From NCBI GenBank assembly GCA_964019135.1, contig OZ025255.1, positions 4,030,001 through 4,094,000 of the forward strand: DNA of 64,000 nucleotides. The letters run 5' to 3'. Below, piece by piece: positions 9,207 to 26,200 of this stretch (its first letter is position 1; each line of letters starts with the position of its first letter). Source of the stretch: Arenicola marina. Lineage: Eukaryota > Annelida > Polychaeta > Arenicolidae. The position numbers and the translations under genes are program-made. The notes under the pieces were generated by a model. That model worked only from the letters and a program-made list of their open reading frames with translations. It had not been told where the DNA came from and ran no database searches.

Positions 9207-12200
9207 TAACTGACGCACTGCGATTGAGACACACAGCCCAACGCCACACTGTGTTGGAGACACACATCCCATTGCCACACGGTGATGGAGACACACAGCC
9301 CATTGCCACACTGTGATGGAGACATACAGCCCATTGCCACACTGTGATGGAGACATACAGCCCATTGCCACACTGTGATGGAGACATACAGCCCATTGCC
9401 ACACTGTGATGGAGACATACAGCCCATTGCCACACTGTGATGGAGACACACAGCCCATTGCCACACTGTGATGGAGACATACAGCCCATTGCCACACTGT
9501 GATGGAGACACACAGCCCATTGCCACACTGTGATGGAGACATACAGCCCATTGCCACACTGTGATGGAGACACACAGCCCATTGCCACACTGTGATGGAG
9601 ACATACAGCCCATTGCCACACTGTGATGGAGACATACAGCCCATTGCCACACTGTGATGGAGACACACAGCCCATTGCCACACTGTGATGGAGACATACA
9701 GCCCATTGCCACACTGTGATGGAGACACAGCCCATTGCCACACGGTGATGGAGACACACAGCCCATTGCCACACTGTGATGGAGACACACAACCCATTGC
9801 CACACTGTGATGGAGACACACAGCCCATTGCCACACTGTGATGGAGACACACTGCCCATTGCCACACTGTGATGGAGACATACAACCCATTGCCACACTG
9901 TGATGGAGACACACAGCCCATTGTCACACTGTGATGGAGACACACAGCCCATTGCCACACTGTGATGGAGACACACAGCCCATTGACACACTGTGTTGGA
10001 GACACACAGCCCATTGCCACACTGTGATGGAGACACACAGCCCATTGCCATACTGTGATGGAGACACACAGCCCATTGCCACACTGTGATGGATACACAC
10101 AGCCCATTGCCACACTGTGATGGAGACACACAACCCATTGCCACACTGTGATGGAGACACACAGCCCATTGCCACACTGTGATGGAGACACGCAACCCAT
10201 TGCCATACTGTGATGGAGACACACAGCCCATTGTCACACGGTGATGGAGACACACAACCCATTGACACACTGTGATGGAGACACTCAGCCCATTGCCACA
10301 CTGTGATGGAGACACACTGCCCATTGCCACACTGTGATGGAGACACACAGCCCATTGCCACATTGTGATGGAGACACTCAGGCCATTGCCATACTGTGAT
10401 GGAGAAACACAGCCCATTGCCACACTGTGATGGAGACAGACAACACATTGCCACACTGTGATGGAGACACACAGCCCATTGCCACACTGTGATGGAGACA
10501 CTCAGCCCATTGCCACACTGTGATGGAGACACACTGCCCATTGCCACACTGTGATGGAGACATACAGCCTATTGCCACACTGTGATGGAGACATACAGCC
10601 TATTGCCACACTGTGATGGAGACACACAGCCCATTGCCACACTGTGATGGAGAAACACAACCCATTGTCACACTGTGATGGAGACACACAGCCCATTGCC
10701 ACACTGTGATGGAGACACCCAGCCCATTGCCACACTGTGATGGAGACACACAACCCATTGCCACACTGTGATGGAGACACACAGCCCATTGCCACACTGC
10801 GATGGAGACACTCAGCCTATTGCCACACTGTGATGGAGACACACAGCCCATTGCCACACTGTGATGGAGACATACAGCCTATTGCCACGCTGTGATGGAG
10901 ACACACAGCCCATTGCCACCCTGTGATGGAGAAACACAGCCCATTGCCACACTGTGATGGAGACATACTGCCTATTGCCACGCTGTGATGGAAACACACA
11001 ACCCATTGCCACACTGTGATGGAGACACACAGCCCATTGCCACACTGTGATGGAGACACTCAGCCCATTGCCACACTGTGATGGAGACACACAGCCCATT
11101 GCCACACTGTGATGGAGACATACAGCCTATTGCCACGCTGTGATGGAGACACACAGCCCATTGCCACACTATGATTGAGACACACAGCCCATTGCCACAC
11201 TGTGATGGAGACACACAGCCCATTGCCACACTGTGATGGAGACACACAACCCATTGCCACCGTGTAATGGAGACGCACAGCCCATTGCCACACTGTCATG
11301 GAGACATACAGCCTATTGTCACTCGGTGATGGAGACACTTAGCCCATTGCCACACTGTGATGAAGACACACAGCCCATTGCCACACTGTGATGGAAACAC
11401 ACAGCCCATTGTCACACTGTGATGGAGACACTCAGGACATTGCCACACTGTGATGGAGACACTCAGGCCATTGCCACACTGTGATGGAAACACACAACCC
11501 ATTGCCACACTGTGTTGGAGACACACATCCCATTGCCACACGGTGATGGAGACACACAGCCCATTGCCACACTGTGATGGAGACATACAGCCCATTGCCA
11601 CACTGTGATGGAGACACACAGCCCATTGCCACACTGTGATGGAGACACACAGCCCATTGCCACACTGTGATGGAGACACACAGCCCATTGCCACACTGTG
11701 AGGGAGACATACAGCCCATTGCCACACTGTGATGGAGACACAGCCCATTGCCACACTGTGATGGAGACACACAGCCCATTGTCACACTGTGATGGAGACA
11801 CTTAGCCCATTGCCACATTGTGATGGAGACACACAGCCCATTGCCACACTGTGATGGAGACACACAGCCCATTGCCACACTGTGATGGAGACATACAGCC
11901 CATTGCCACACTGTGATGGAGACACACAGCCCATTGCCACACTGTGATGGAGACACACAGCCCATTGCCACACTGTGATGGAGACACACAGCCCATTGTC
12001 ACACTATGATGGAGACATACAGCCCATTGCCACACTGTGATGGAGACATACAGCCTATTGCCACACTGTGATGGAGACACACAGCCCATTGCCACACTGT
12101 GATGGAGACATACAGCCCATTGCCACACTGTGATGGAGACATACAGCCTATTGCCACACTGTGATGGAGACACAGCCCATTGCCACATTGCGATGGAGAC

Positions 12201-12357
12201 ACACAGCCCATTGCCACACTGCGATGGAGACACTTAGCCCATTGCCACACTGTGATGGAGACACACAACCCATTGCCACACTGTGATGGAGACATACAGC
12301 CTATTGCCACACTGTGATGGAGACATACAGCCTATTGCCACACTGTGATGGAGACAC

Positions 12358-15300
12358 TCAGGCCATTGCCACACTGTGATGGAAACACACAACCCATTGC
12401 CACACTGTGTTGGAGACACACATCCCATTGCCACACGGTGATGGAGACACACAGCCCATTGCCACACTGTGATGGAGACATACAGCCCATTGCCACACTG
12501 TGATGGAGACACACAGCCCATTGCCACACTGTGATGGAGACACACAGCCCATTGCCACACTGTGATGGAGACACACAGCCCATTGCCACACTGTGAGGGA
12601 GACATACAGCCCATTGCCACACTGTGATGGAGACACAGCCCATTGCCACACTGTGATGGAGACACACAGCCCATTGTCACACTGTGATGGAGACACTTAG
12701 CCCATTGCCACATTGTGATGGAGACACACAGCCCATTGCCACACTGTGATGGAGACACACAGCCCATTGCCACACTGTGATGGAGACATACAGCCCATTG
12801 CCACACTGTGATGGAGACACACAGCCCATTGCCACACTGTGATGGAGACACACAGCCCATTGCCACACTGTGATGGAGACACACAGCCCATTGTCACACT
12901 ATGATGGAGACATACAGCCCATTGCCACACTGTGATGGAGACATACAGCCTATTGCCACACTGTGATGGAGACACACAGCCCATTGCCACACTGTGATGG
13001 AGACATACAGCCCATTGCCACACTGTGATGGAGACATACAGCCTATTGCCACACTGTGATGGAGACACACAGCCCATTGCCACATTGCGATGGAGACACA
13101 CAGCCCATTGCCACACTGCGATGGAGACACTTAGCCCATTGCCACACTGTGATGGAGACACACAACCCATTGCCACACTGTGATGGAGACATACAGCCTA
13201 TTGCCACACTGTGATGGAGACACACAGCCCATTGCCACACTGTGATGGAGACACACAGCCCATTGACACACTGTGTTGGAGACACACCGCCCATTGCCAC
13301 ACTGTGATGGAGACACACAGCCCATTGCCATACTGTGATGGAGACACACAGCCCATTGCCACACTGTGATGGAGACACACAACCCATTGCCACACTGTGA
13401 TGGATACACACAGCCCATTGCCACACTGTGATGGAGACACACAGCCCATTGCCACACTGTGATGAAGACACACAGCCCATTGTCACACTGTGATGGAGAC
13501 ACACAGCCCATTGCCACACTGTGATGGAGACACACATCCCATTGTCACACTGTGATGGAGACACACAACCCATTGCCACACTGTGATGGATACACACAGC
13601 CCATTGCCACACTGTGATCGAGACACCCAGCCCATTGCCACACTGTGATGAAGACACACAGCCCATTGTCACACTGTGATGGAGACACACAGCCCATTGC
13701 CACACTGTGATGGAGACACACATCCCATTGTCACACTGTGATGGAGACACACAACCCATTGCCACACTGTGATGGATACACACAGCCCATTGCCACACTG
13801 TGATGGAGACACACAGCCCATTGCCATACTGTGATGGAGACACACAACCCATTGTCACACTGTGATGGAGACACACAGCCCATTGCCACACAGTGATGGA
13901 GACACACAACCCATTGTCACACTGTGATGGAGACACACAGCCCATTGCCACACTGTGATGGAGACACACAGCCCATTGCCACACTGTGATGGAGACACAG
14001 CCCATTGCCACACGGTGATGGAGACACACAGCCCATTGCCACACTGTGATGGAGACACACAACCCATTGCCACACTGTGATGGAGACACACAGCCCATTG
14101 CCACACTGTGATGGAGACACACTGCCCATTGCCACACTGTGATGGACACACAGCCCATTGCCACATTGCGATGGAGACACACAGCCCATTGCCACACTGT
14201 GATGGAGACATACAGCCTATTGCCACACTGTGATGGAGACACAGCCCATTGCCACATTGCGATGGAGACACACAGCCCATTGCCACACTGCGATGGAGAC
14301 ACTTAGCCCATTGCCACACTGTGATGGAGACACACAACCCATTGCCACACTGTGATGGAGACATACAGCCTATTGCCACACTGTGATGGAGACATACAGC
14401 CTATTGCCACACTGTGATGGAGACACTCAGGCCATTGCCACACTGTGATGGAAACACACAACCCATTGCCACACTGTGTTGGAGACACACATCCCATTGC
14501 CACACGGTGATGGAGACACACAGCCCATTGCCACACTGTGATGGAGACATACAGCCCATTGCCACACTGTGATGGAGACACACAGCCCATTGCCACACTG
14601 TGATGGAGACACACAGCCCATTGCCACACTGTGATGGAGACACACAGCCCATTGCCACACTGTGAGGGAGACATACAGCCCATTGCCACACTGTGATGGA
14701 GACACAGCCCATTGCCACACTGTGATGGAGACACACAGCCCATTGTCACACTGTGATGGAGACACTTAGCCCATTGCCACATTGTGATGGAGACACACAG
14801 CCCATTGCCACACTGTGATGGAGACACACAGCCCATTGCCACACTGTGATGGAGACATACAGCCCATTGCCACACTGTGATGGAGACACACAGCCCATTG
14901 CCACACTGTGATGGAGACACATAGCCCATTGCCACACTGTGATGGAGACACACAGCCCATTGTCACACTATGATGGAGACATACAGCCCATTGCCACACT
15001 GTGATGGAGACATACAGCCTATTGCCACACTGTGATGGAGACACACAGCCCATTGCCACACTGTGATGGAGACATACAGCCCATTGCCACACTGTGATGG
15101 AGACATACAGCCTATTGCCACACTGTGATGGAGACACACAGCCCATTGCCACATTGCGATGGAGACACACAGCCCATTGCCACACTGCGATGGAGACACT
15201 TAGCCCATTGCCACACTGTGATGGAGACACACAACCCATTGCCACACTGTGATGGAGACATACAGCCTATTGCCACACTGTGATGGAGACACACAGCCCA

Positions 15301-18300
15301 TTGCCACACTGTGATGGAGACACACAGCCCATTGACACACTGTGTTGGAGACACACCGCCCATTGCCACACTGTGATGGAGACACACAGCCCATTGCCAT
15401 ACTGTGATGGAGACACACAGCCCATTGCCACACTGTGATGGAGACACACAACCCATTGCCACACTGTGATGGATACACACAGCCCATTGCCACACTGTGA
15501 TGGAGACACACAGCCCATTGCCACACTGTGATGAAGACACACAGCCCATTGTCACACTGTGATGGAGACACACAGCCCATTGCCACACTGTGATGGAGAC
15601 ACACATCCCATTGTCACACTGTGATGGAGACACACAACCCATTGCCACACTGTGATGGATACACACAGCCCATTGCCACACTGTGATCGAGACACCCAGC
15701 CCATTGCCACACTGTGATGAAGACACACAGCCCATTGTCACACTGTGATGGAGACACACAGCCCATTGCCACACTGTGATGGAGACACACATCCCATTGT
15801 CACACTGTGATGGAGACACACAACCCATTGCCACACTGTGATGGATACACACAGCCCATTGCCACACTGTGATGGAGACACACAGCCCATTGCCATACTG
15901 TGATGGAGACACACAACCCATTGTCACACTGTGATGGAGACACACAGCCCATTGCCACACAGTGATGGAGACACACAACCCATTGTCACACTGTGATGGA
16001 GACACACAGCCCATTGCCACACTGTGATGGAGACACACAGCCCATTGCCACACTGTGATGGAGACACAGCCCATTGCCACACGGTGATGGAGACACACAG
16101 CCCATTGCCACACTGTGATGGAGACACACAACCCATTGCCACACTGTGATGGAGACACACAGCCCATTGCCACACTGTGATGGAGACACACTGCCCATTG
16201 CCACACTGTGATGGAGACACAGCCCATTGCCACATTGCGATGGAGACACACAGCCCATTGCCACACTGTGATGGAGACATACAGCCTATTGCCACACTGT
16301 GATGGAGACACAGCCCATTGCCACATTGCGATGGAGACACACAGCCCATTGCCACACTGCGATGGAGACACTTAGCCCATTGCCACACTGTGATGGAGAC
16401 ACACAACCCATTGCCACACTGTGATGGAGACATACAGCCTATTGCCACACTGTGATGGAGACATACAGCCTATTGCCACACTGTGATGGAGACACTCAGG
16501 CCATTGCCACACTGTGATGGAAACACACAACCCATTGCCACACTGTGTTGGAGACACACATCCCATTGCCACACGGTGATGGAGACACACAGCCCATTGC
16601 CACACTGTGATGGAGACATACAGCCCATTGCCACACTGTGATGGAGACACACAGCCCATTGCCACACTGTGATGGAGACACACAGCCCATTGCCACACTG
16701 TGATGGAGACACACAGCCCATTGCCACACTGTGAGGGAGACATACAGCCCATTGCCACACTGTGATGGAGACACAGCCCATTGCCACACTGTGATGGAGA
16801 CACACAGCCCATTGTCACACTGTGATGGAGACACACAGCCCATTGCCACATTGTGATGGAGACACACAGCCCATTGCCACACTGTGATGGAGACACACAG
16901 CCCATTGCCACACTGTGATGGAGACATACAGCCCATTGCCACACTGTGATGGAGACACACAGCCCATTGCCACACTGTGATGGAGACACACAGCCCATTG
17001 CCACACTGTGATGGAGACACACAGCCCATTGTCACACTATGATGGAGACATACAGCCCATTGCCACACTGTGATGGAGACATACAGCCTATTGCCACACT
17101 GTGATGGAGACACACAGCCCATTGCCACACTGTGATAAAGACATACAGCCCATTGCCACACTGTGATGGAGACATACAGCCTATTGCCACACTGTGATGG
17201 AGACACACAGCCCATTGCCACATTGCGATGGAGACACACAGCCCATTGCCACACTGCGATGGAGACACTTAGCCCATTGCCACACTGTGATGGAGACACA
17301 CAACCCATTGCCACACTGTGATGGAGACATACAGCCTATTGCCACACTGTGATGGAGACACACAGCCCATTGCCACACTGTGATGGAGACACACAGCCCA
17401 TTGACACACTGTGTTGGAGACACACAGCCCATTGCCACACTGTGATGGAGACACACAGCCCATTGCCATACTGTGATGGAGACACACAGCCCATTGCCAC
17501 ACTGTGATGGAGACACACAACCCATTGCCACACTGTGATGGATACACACAGCCCATTGCCACACTGTGATGGAGACACACAGCCCATTGCCACACTGTGA
17601 TGAAGACACACAGCCCATTGTCACACTGTGATGGAGACACACAGCCCATTGCCACACTGTGATGGAGACACACATCCCATTGTCACACTGTGATGGAGAC
17701 ACACAACCCATTGCCACACTGTGATGGATACACACAGCCCATTGCCACACTGTGATCGAGACACACAGCCCATTGCCACACTGTGATGAAGACACACAGC
17801 CCATTGTCACACTGTGATGGAGACACACAGCCCATTGCCACACTGTGATGGAGACACACATCCCATTGTCACACTGTGATGGAGACACACAACCCATTGC
17901 CACACTGTGATGGATACACACAGCCCATTGCCACACTGTGATGGAGACACACAGCCCATTGCCATACTGTGATGGAGACACACAACCCATTGTCACACTG
18001 TGATGGAGACACACAGCCCATTGCCACACAGTGATGGAGACACACAACCCATTGTCACACTGTGATGGAGACACACAGCCCATTGCCACACTGTGATGGA
18101 GACACACAGCCCATTGCCACACTGTGATGGAGACACAGCCCATTGCCACACGGTGATGGAGACACACAGCCCATTGCCACACTGTGATGGAGACACACAA
18201 CCCATTGCCACACTGTGATGGAGACACACAGCCCATTGCCACACTGTGATGGAGACACACTGCCCATTGCCACACTGTGATGGAGACACAGCCCATTGCC

Positions 18301-18473
18301 ACATTGCGATGGAGACACACAGCCCATTGCCACACTGCGATGGAGACACTTAGCCCATTGCCACACTGTGATGGAGACACACAACCCATTGCCACACTGT
18401 GATGGAGACATACAGCCTATTGCCACACTGTGATGGAGACATACAGCCTATTGCCACACTGTGATGGAGACAC
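12358..18473. repeat. Three tandem higher-order repeats of about 2.07 kb within the satellite
   Basis: The marker block containing ACACTCAGGCCATTGCC recurs at about 12358, 14427, 16496 and 18474. The spacings are therefore 2069, 2069 and 1978 bp. 2069 bp equals 67 monomers if four of them are 29-bp variants, and four such shortened monomers can be found per block. Blocks are almost identical at the base level, for example differing by GGACACACAG versus GGAGACACAG near 14150 and 16219. The third block lacks about 91 bp. This is a multi-monomer unit amplified recently. Confidence 0.85.
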
Positions 18474-20245
18474 TCAGGCCATTGCCACACTGTGATGGAA
18501 ACACACAACCCATTGCCACACTGTGTTGGAGACACACATCCCATTGCCACACGGTGATGGAGACACACAGCCCATTGCCACACTGTGATGGAGACATACA
18601 GCCCATTGCCACACTGTGATGGAGACACACAGCCCATTGCCACACTGTGATGGAGACACACAGCCCATTGCCACACTGTGATGGAGACACACAGCCCATT
18701 GCCACACTGTGAGGGAGACATACAGCCCATTGCCACACTGTGATGGAGACACAGCCCATTGCCACACTGTGATGGAGACACACAGCCCATTGTCACACTG
18801 TGATGGAGACACTTAGCCCATTGCCACATTGTGATGGAGACACACAGCCCATTGCCACACTGTGATGGAGACACACAGCCCATTGCCACACTGTGATGGA
18901 GACATACAGCCCATTGCCACACTGTGATGGAGACACACAGCCCATTGCCACACTGTGATGGAGACACACAGCCCATTGCCACACTGTGATGGAGACACAC
19001 AGCCCATTGTCACACTATGATGGAGACATACAGCCCATTGCCACACTGTGATGGGGACATACAGCCTATTGCCACACTGTGATGGAGACACACAGCCCAT
19101 TGCCACACTGTGATGGAGACATACAGCCCATTGCCACACTGTGATGGAGACATACAGCCTATTGCCACACTGTGATGGAGACACAGCCCATTGCCACATT
19201 GCGATGGAGACACACAGCCCATTGCCACACTGCGATGGAGACACTTAGCCCATTGCCACACTGTGATGGAGACACACAACCCATTGCCACACTGTGATGG
19301 AGACATACAGCCTATTGCCACACTGTGATGGAGACACACAGCCCATTGCCACACTGTGATGGAGACACACAGCCCATTGACACACTGTGTTGGAGACACA
19401 CAGCCCATTGCCACACTGTGATGGAGACACACAGCCCATTGCCATACTGTGATGGAGACACACAGCCCATTGCCACACTGTGATGGAGACACACAACCCA
19501 TTGCCACACTGTGATGGATAGACACAGCCCATTGCCACACTGTGATGGAGACACACAGCCCATTGCCACACTGTGATGAAGACACACAGCCCATTGTCAC
19601 ACTGTGATGGAGACACACAGCCCATTGCCACACTGTGATGGAGACACACATCCCATTGTCACACTGTGATGGAGACACACAACCCATTGCCACACTGTGA
19701 TGGATACACACAGCCCATTGCCACACTGTGATCGAGACACACAGCCCATTGCGACACTGTGATGAAGACACACAGCCCATTGTCACACTGTGATGGAGAC
19801 ACACAGCCCATTGCCACACTGTGATGGAGACACACATCCCATTGTCACACTGTGATGGAGACACACAACCCATTGCCACACTGTGATGGATACACACAGC
19901 CCATTGCCACACTGTGATGGAGACACACAGCCCATTGCCATACTGTGATGGAGACACACAACCCATTGTCACACTGTGATGGAGACACACAGCCCATTGC
20001 CACACTGTGATGGAGACACACAGCCCATTGCCACACTGTGATGGAGACACAGCCCATTGCCACACGGTGATGGAGACACACAGCCCATTGCCACACTGTG
20101 ATGGAGACACACAACCCATTGCCACACTGTGATGGAGACACACAGCCCATTGCCACACTGTGATGGAGACACACTGCTCATTGCCACACTGTGATGGAGA
20201 CATACAACCCATTGCCACACTGTGATGGAGACACACAGCCCATTG

Positions 20246-23200
20246 TCACACTGTGATGGAGACACACAGCCCATTGCCACACTGTGATGGAGACACACAG
20301 CCCATTGACACACTGTGTTGGAGACACACAGCCCATTGCCACACTGTGATGGAGACACACAGCCCATTGCCATACTGTGATGGAGACACACAGCCCATTG
20401 CCACACTGTGATTGATACACACAGCCCATTGCCACACTGTGATGGAGACACACAACCCATTGCCACACTGTGATGGAGACACACAGCCCATTGCCACACT
20501 GTGATGGAGACACGCAACCCATTGCCATACTGTGATGGAGACACACAGCCCATTGTCACACGGTGATGGAGACACACAACCCATTGACACACTGTGATGG
20601 AGACACTCAGCCCATTGCCACACTGTGATGGAGACACACTGCCCATTGCCACACTGTGATGGAGACACACAGCCCATTGCCACATTGTGATGGAGACACT
20701 CAGGCCATTGCCATACTGTGATGGAGAAACACAGCCCATTGCCACACTGTGATGGAGACACACAACACATTGCCACACTCTGATGGAGACACACAGCCCA
20801 TTGCCACACTGTGATGGAGACACTCAGCCCATTGCCACACTGTGATGGAGACACACTGCCCATTGCCACACTGTGATGGAGACACACAGCCCCTTGCCAC
20901 ATTGTGATGGAGACACTCAGCCCATTGCCACACTGTGATGGTGACACACCGCCCATTGCCACACGGTGATGGAGACATACAGCCCATTGCCACACTGTGA
21001 TGGAGACACACAACCCATTGCCACACTCTGATGGAGACACACAACACGTTGCCACACTGTGATGGAGACACACAACCCATTGCCACACTGTGATGGAGAC
21101 AGACAGCCCATTGCCACACTGTGATGGACACACACAGCCCATTGCCACACTGTGATGGAGACACACAACCCATTGCCACACTGTGATGGAGACACCCAGC
21201 CCATTGCTACACTGTGATGGAGACACCCAGCCCATTGCCACACTGTGATGGACACACACAGCCCATTGCCACACTGTGATGGAGACACACAACCCATTGC
21301 CACACTGTGATGGAGACACCCAGCCCATTGCCACAATGTGATGGAGACACACAGCCCATTGCCACAATGTGATGGAGACACACAGCCCATTGCCACACTG
21401 CGATGGAGACACTCAGCCCATTGCCACACTGTGATGGAGACACACAGCCCATTGCCACACTGTGATGGAGACATACAGCCTATTGCCACGCTGTGATGGA
21501 GACACACAGCCCATTGCCACACTGTGATGGAGAAACACAGCCCATTGCCACACTGTGATGGAGACATACAGCCTATTGCCACGCTGTGATGGAAACACAC
21601 AACCCATTGCCACACTGTGATGGAGACACACAGCCCATTGCCACACTGTGATGGAGACACTCAGCCCATTGCCACACTGTGATGGAGACACACAGCCCAT
21701 TGCCACACTGTGATGGAGACATACAGCCTATTGCCACGCTGTGATGGAGACACACAGCCCGTTGCCACACTATGATTGAGACACACAGCCCATTGCCACA
21801 CTGTGATGGAGACACACAGCCCATTGCCACACTGTGATGGAGACACACAACCCATTGCCACCGTGTAATGGAGACGCACAGCCCATTGCCACACTGTGAT
21901 GGAGACATACAGCCTATTGTCACTCGGTGATGGAGACACTTAGCCCATTGCCACACTGTGATGAAGACACACAGCCCATTGCCACACTGTGATGGAAACA
22001 CACAGCCCATTGTCACACTGTGATGGAGACACTCAGGACATTGCCACACTGTGATGGAGACACTCAGGCCATTGCCACACTGTGATGGAAACACACAACC
22101 CATTGCCACACTGTGTTGGAGACACACATCCCATTGCCACACGGTGATGGAGACACACAGCCCATTGCCACACTGTGATGGAGACATACAGCCCATTGCC
22201 ACACTGTGATGGAGACACACAGCCCATTGCCACACTGTGATGGAGACACACAGCCCATTGCCACACTGTGATGGAGACACACAGCCCATTGCCACACTGT
22301 GAGGGAGACATACAGCCCATTGCCACACTGTGATGGAGACACAGCCCATTGCCACACTGTGATGGAGACACACAGCCCATTGTCACACTGTGATGGAGAC
22401 ACTTAGCCCATTGCCACATTGTGATGGAGACACACAGCCCATTGCCACACTGTGATGGAGACACACAGCCCATTGCCACACTGTGATGGAGACATACAGC
22501 CCATTGCCACACTGTGATGGAGACACACAGCCCATTGCCACACTGTGATGGAGACACACAGCCCATTGCCACACTGTGATGGAGACACACAGCCCATTGT
22601 CACACTATGATGGAGACATACAGCCCATTGCCACACTGTGATGGAGACATACAGCCTATTGCCACACTGTGATGGAGACACACAGCCCATTGCCACACTG
22701 TGATGGAGACATACAGCCTATTGCCACACTGTGATGGAGACACAGCCCATTGCCACATTGCGATGGAGACACACAGCCCATTGCCACACTGCGATGGAGA
22801 CACTTAGCCCATTGCCACACTGTGATGGAGACACACAACCCATTGCCACACTGTGATGGAGACATACAGCCTATTGCCACACTGTGATGGAGACACACAG
22901 CCCATTGCCACACTGTGATGGAGACACACAGCCCATTGACACACTGTGTTGGAGACACACAGCCCATTGCCACACTGTGATGGAGACACACAGCCCATTG
23001 CCATACTGTGATGGAGACACACAGCCCATTGCCACACTGTGATGGAGACACACAACCCATTGCCACACTGTGATGGATACACACAGCCCATTGCCACACT
23101 GTGATGGAGAAACACAGCCCATTGCCACACTGTGATGGAGACATACAGCCTATTGCCACGCTGTGATGGAAACACACAACCCATTGCCACACTGTGATGG

Positions 23201-26200
23201 AGACACTCAGCCCATTGCCACACTGTGATGGAGACACACAGCCCATTGCCACACTGTGATGGAGACATACAGCCTATTGCCACGCTGTGATGGAGACACA
23301 CAGCCCGTTGCCACACTATGATTGAGACACACAGCCCATTGCCACACTGTGATGGAGACACACAGCCCATTGCCACACTGTGATGGAGACACACAACCCA
23401 TTGCCACCGTGTAATGGAGACGCACAGCCCATTGCCACACTGTGATGGAGACATACAGCCTATTGTCACTCGGTGATGGAGACACTTAGCCCATTGCCAC
23501 ACAGTGATGAAGACACACAGCCCATTGCCACACTGTGATGGAAACACACAGCCCATTGTCACACTGTGATGGAGACACTCAGGACATTGCCACACTGTGA
23601 TGGAGACACTCAGGCCATTGCCACACTGTGATGGAAACACACAACCCATTGCCACACTGTGTTGGAGACACACATCCCATTGCCACACGGTGATGGAGAC
23701 ACACAGCCCATTGCCACACTGTGATGGAGACATACAGCCCATTGCCACACTGTGATGGAGACACACAGCCCATTGCCACACTGTGATGGAGACACACAGC
23801 CCATTGCCACACTGTGATGGAGACACACAGCCCATTGCCACACTGTGAGGGAGACATACAGCCCATTGCCACACTGTGATGGAGACACAGCCCATTGCCA
23901 CACTGTGATGGAGACACACAGCCCATTGTCACACTGTGATGGAGACACTTAGCCCATTGCCACATTGTGATGGAGACACACAGCCCATTGCCACACTGTG
24001 ATGGAGACACACAGCCCATTGCCACACTGTGATGGAGACATACAGCCCATTGCCACACTGTGATGGAGACACACAGCCCATTGCCACACTGTGATGGAGA
24101 CACACAGCCCATTGCCACACTGTGATGGAGACACACAGCCCATTGTCACACTATGATGGAGACATACAGCCCATTGCCACACTGTGATGGAGACATACAG
24201 CCTATTGCCACACTGTGATGGAGACACACAGCCCATTGCCACACTGTGATGGAGACATACAGCCTATTGCCACACTGTGATGGAGACACAGCCCATTGCC
24301 ACATTGCGATGGAGACACACAGCCCATTGCCACACTGCGATGGAGACACTTAGCCCATTGCCACACTGTGATGGAGACACACAACCCATTGCCACACTGT
24401 GATGGAGACATACAGCCTATTGCCACACTGTGATGGAGACACACAGCCCATTGCCACACTGTGATGGAGACACACAGCCCATTGACACACTGTGTTGGAG
24501 ACACACAGCCCATTGCCACACTGTGATGGAGACACACAGCCCATTGCCATACTGTGATGGAGACACACAGCCCATTGCCACACTGTGATGGAGACACACA
24601 ACCCATTGCCACACTGTGATGGATACACACAGCCCATTGCCACACTGTGATGGAGACACACAGCCCATTGCCACACTGTGATGAAGACACACAGCCCATT
24701 GTCACACTGTGATGGAGACACACAGCCCATTGCCACACTGTGATGGAGACACACATCCCATTGTCACACTGTGATGGAGACACACAACCCATTGCCACAC
24801 TGTGATGGATACACACAGCCCATTGCCACACTGTGATCGAGACACACAGCCCATTGCCACACTGTGATGAAGACACACAGCCCATTGTCACACTGTGATG
24901 GAGACACACAGCCCATTGCCACACTGTGATGGAGACACACATCCCATTGTCACACTGTGATGGAGACACACAACCCAGTGCCACACTGTGATGGATACAC
25001 ACAGCCCATTGCCACACTGTGATGGAGACACACAGCCCATTGCCATACTGTGATGGAGACACACAACCCATTGTCACACTGTGATGGAGACACACAGCCC
25101 ATTGCCACACAGTGATGGAGACACACAACCCATTGTCACACTGTGATGGAGACACACAGCCCATTGCCACACTGTGATGGAGACACACAGCCCATTGCCA
25201 CACTGTGATGGAGACACAGCCCATTGCCACACTGTGATGGAGACACACAGCCCATTGCCACACTGTGATGGAGACACACAACCCATTGCCACACTGTGAT
25301 GGAGACACACAGCCCATTGCCACACTGTGATGGAGACACACTGCCCATTGCCACACTGTGATGGAGACATACAACCCATTGCCACACTGTGATGGAGACA
25401 CACAGCCCATTGTCACACTGTGATGGAGACACACAGCCCATTGCCACACTGTGATGGAGACACACAGCCCATTGACACACTGTGTTGGAGACACACAGCC
25501 CATTGCCACACTGTGATGGAGACACACAGCCCATTGCCATACTGTGATGGAGACACACAGCCCATTGCCACACTGTGATGGATACACACAGCCCATTGCC
25601 ACACTGTGATGGAGACACACAACCCATTGCCACACTGTGATGGAGACACACAGCCCATTGCCACACTGTGATGGAGACATACAGCCCATTGCCACACTGT
25701 GATGGAGACACACAGCCCATTGCCACACTGTGATGGAGACACACAGCGCATTGCCACACTGTGATGGAGACACACAGCCCATTGCCACACTGTGAGGGAG
25801 ACATACAGCCCATTGCCACACTGTGATGGAGACACAGCCCATTGCCACACTGTGATGGAGACACACAGCCCATTGTCACACTGTGATGGAGACACTTAGC
25901 CCATTGCCACATTGTGATGGAGACACACAGCCCATTGCCACACTGTGATGGAGACACACAGCCCATTGCCACACTGTGATGGAGACATACAGCCCATTGC
26001 CACACTGTGATGGAGACACACAGCCCATTGCCACACTGTGATGGAGACACACAGCCCATTGCCACACTGTGATGGAGACACACAGCCCATTGTCACACTA
26101 TGATGGAGACATACAGCCCATTGCCACACTGTGATGGAGACATACAGCCTATTGCCACACTGTGATGGAGACACACAGCCCATTGCCACACTGTGATGGA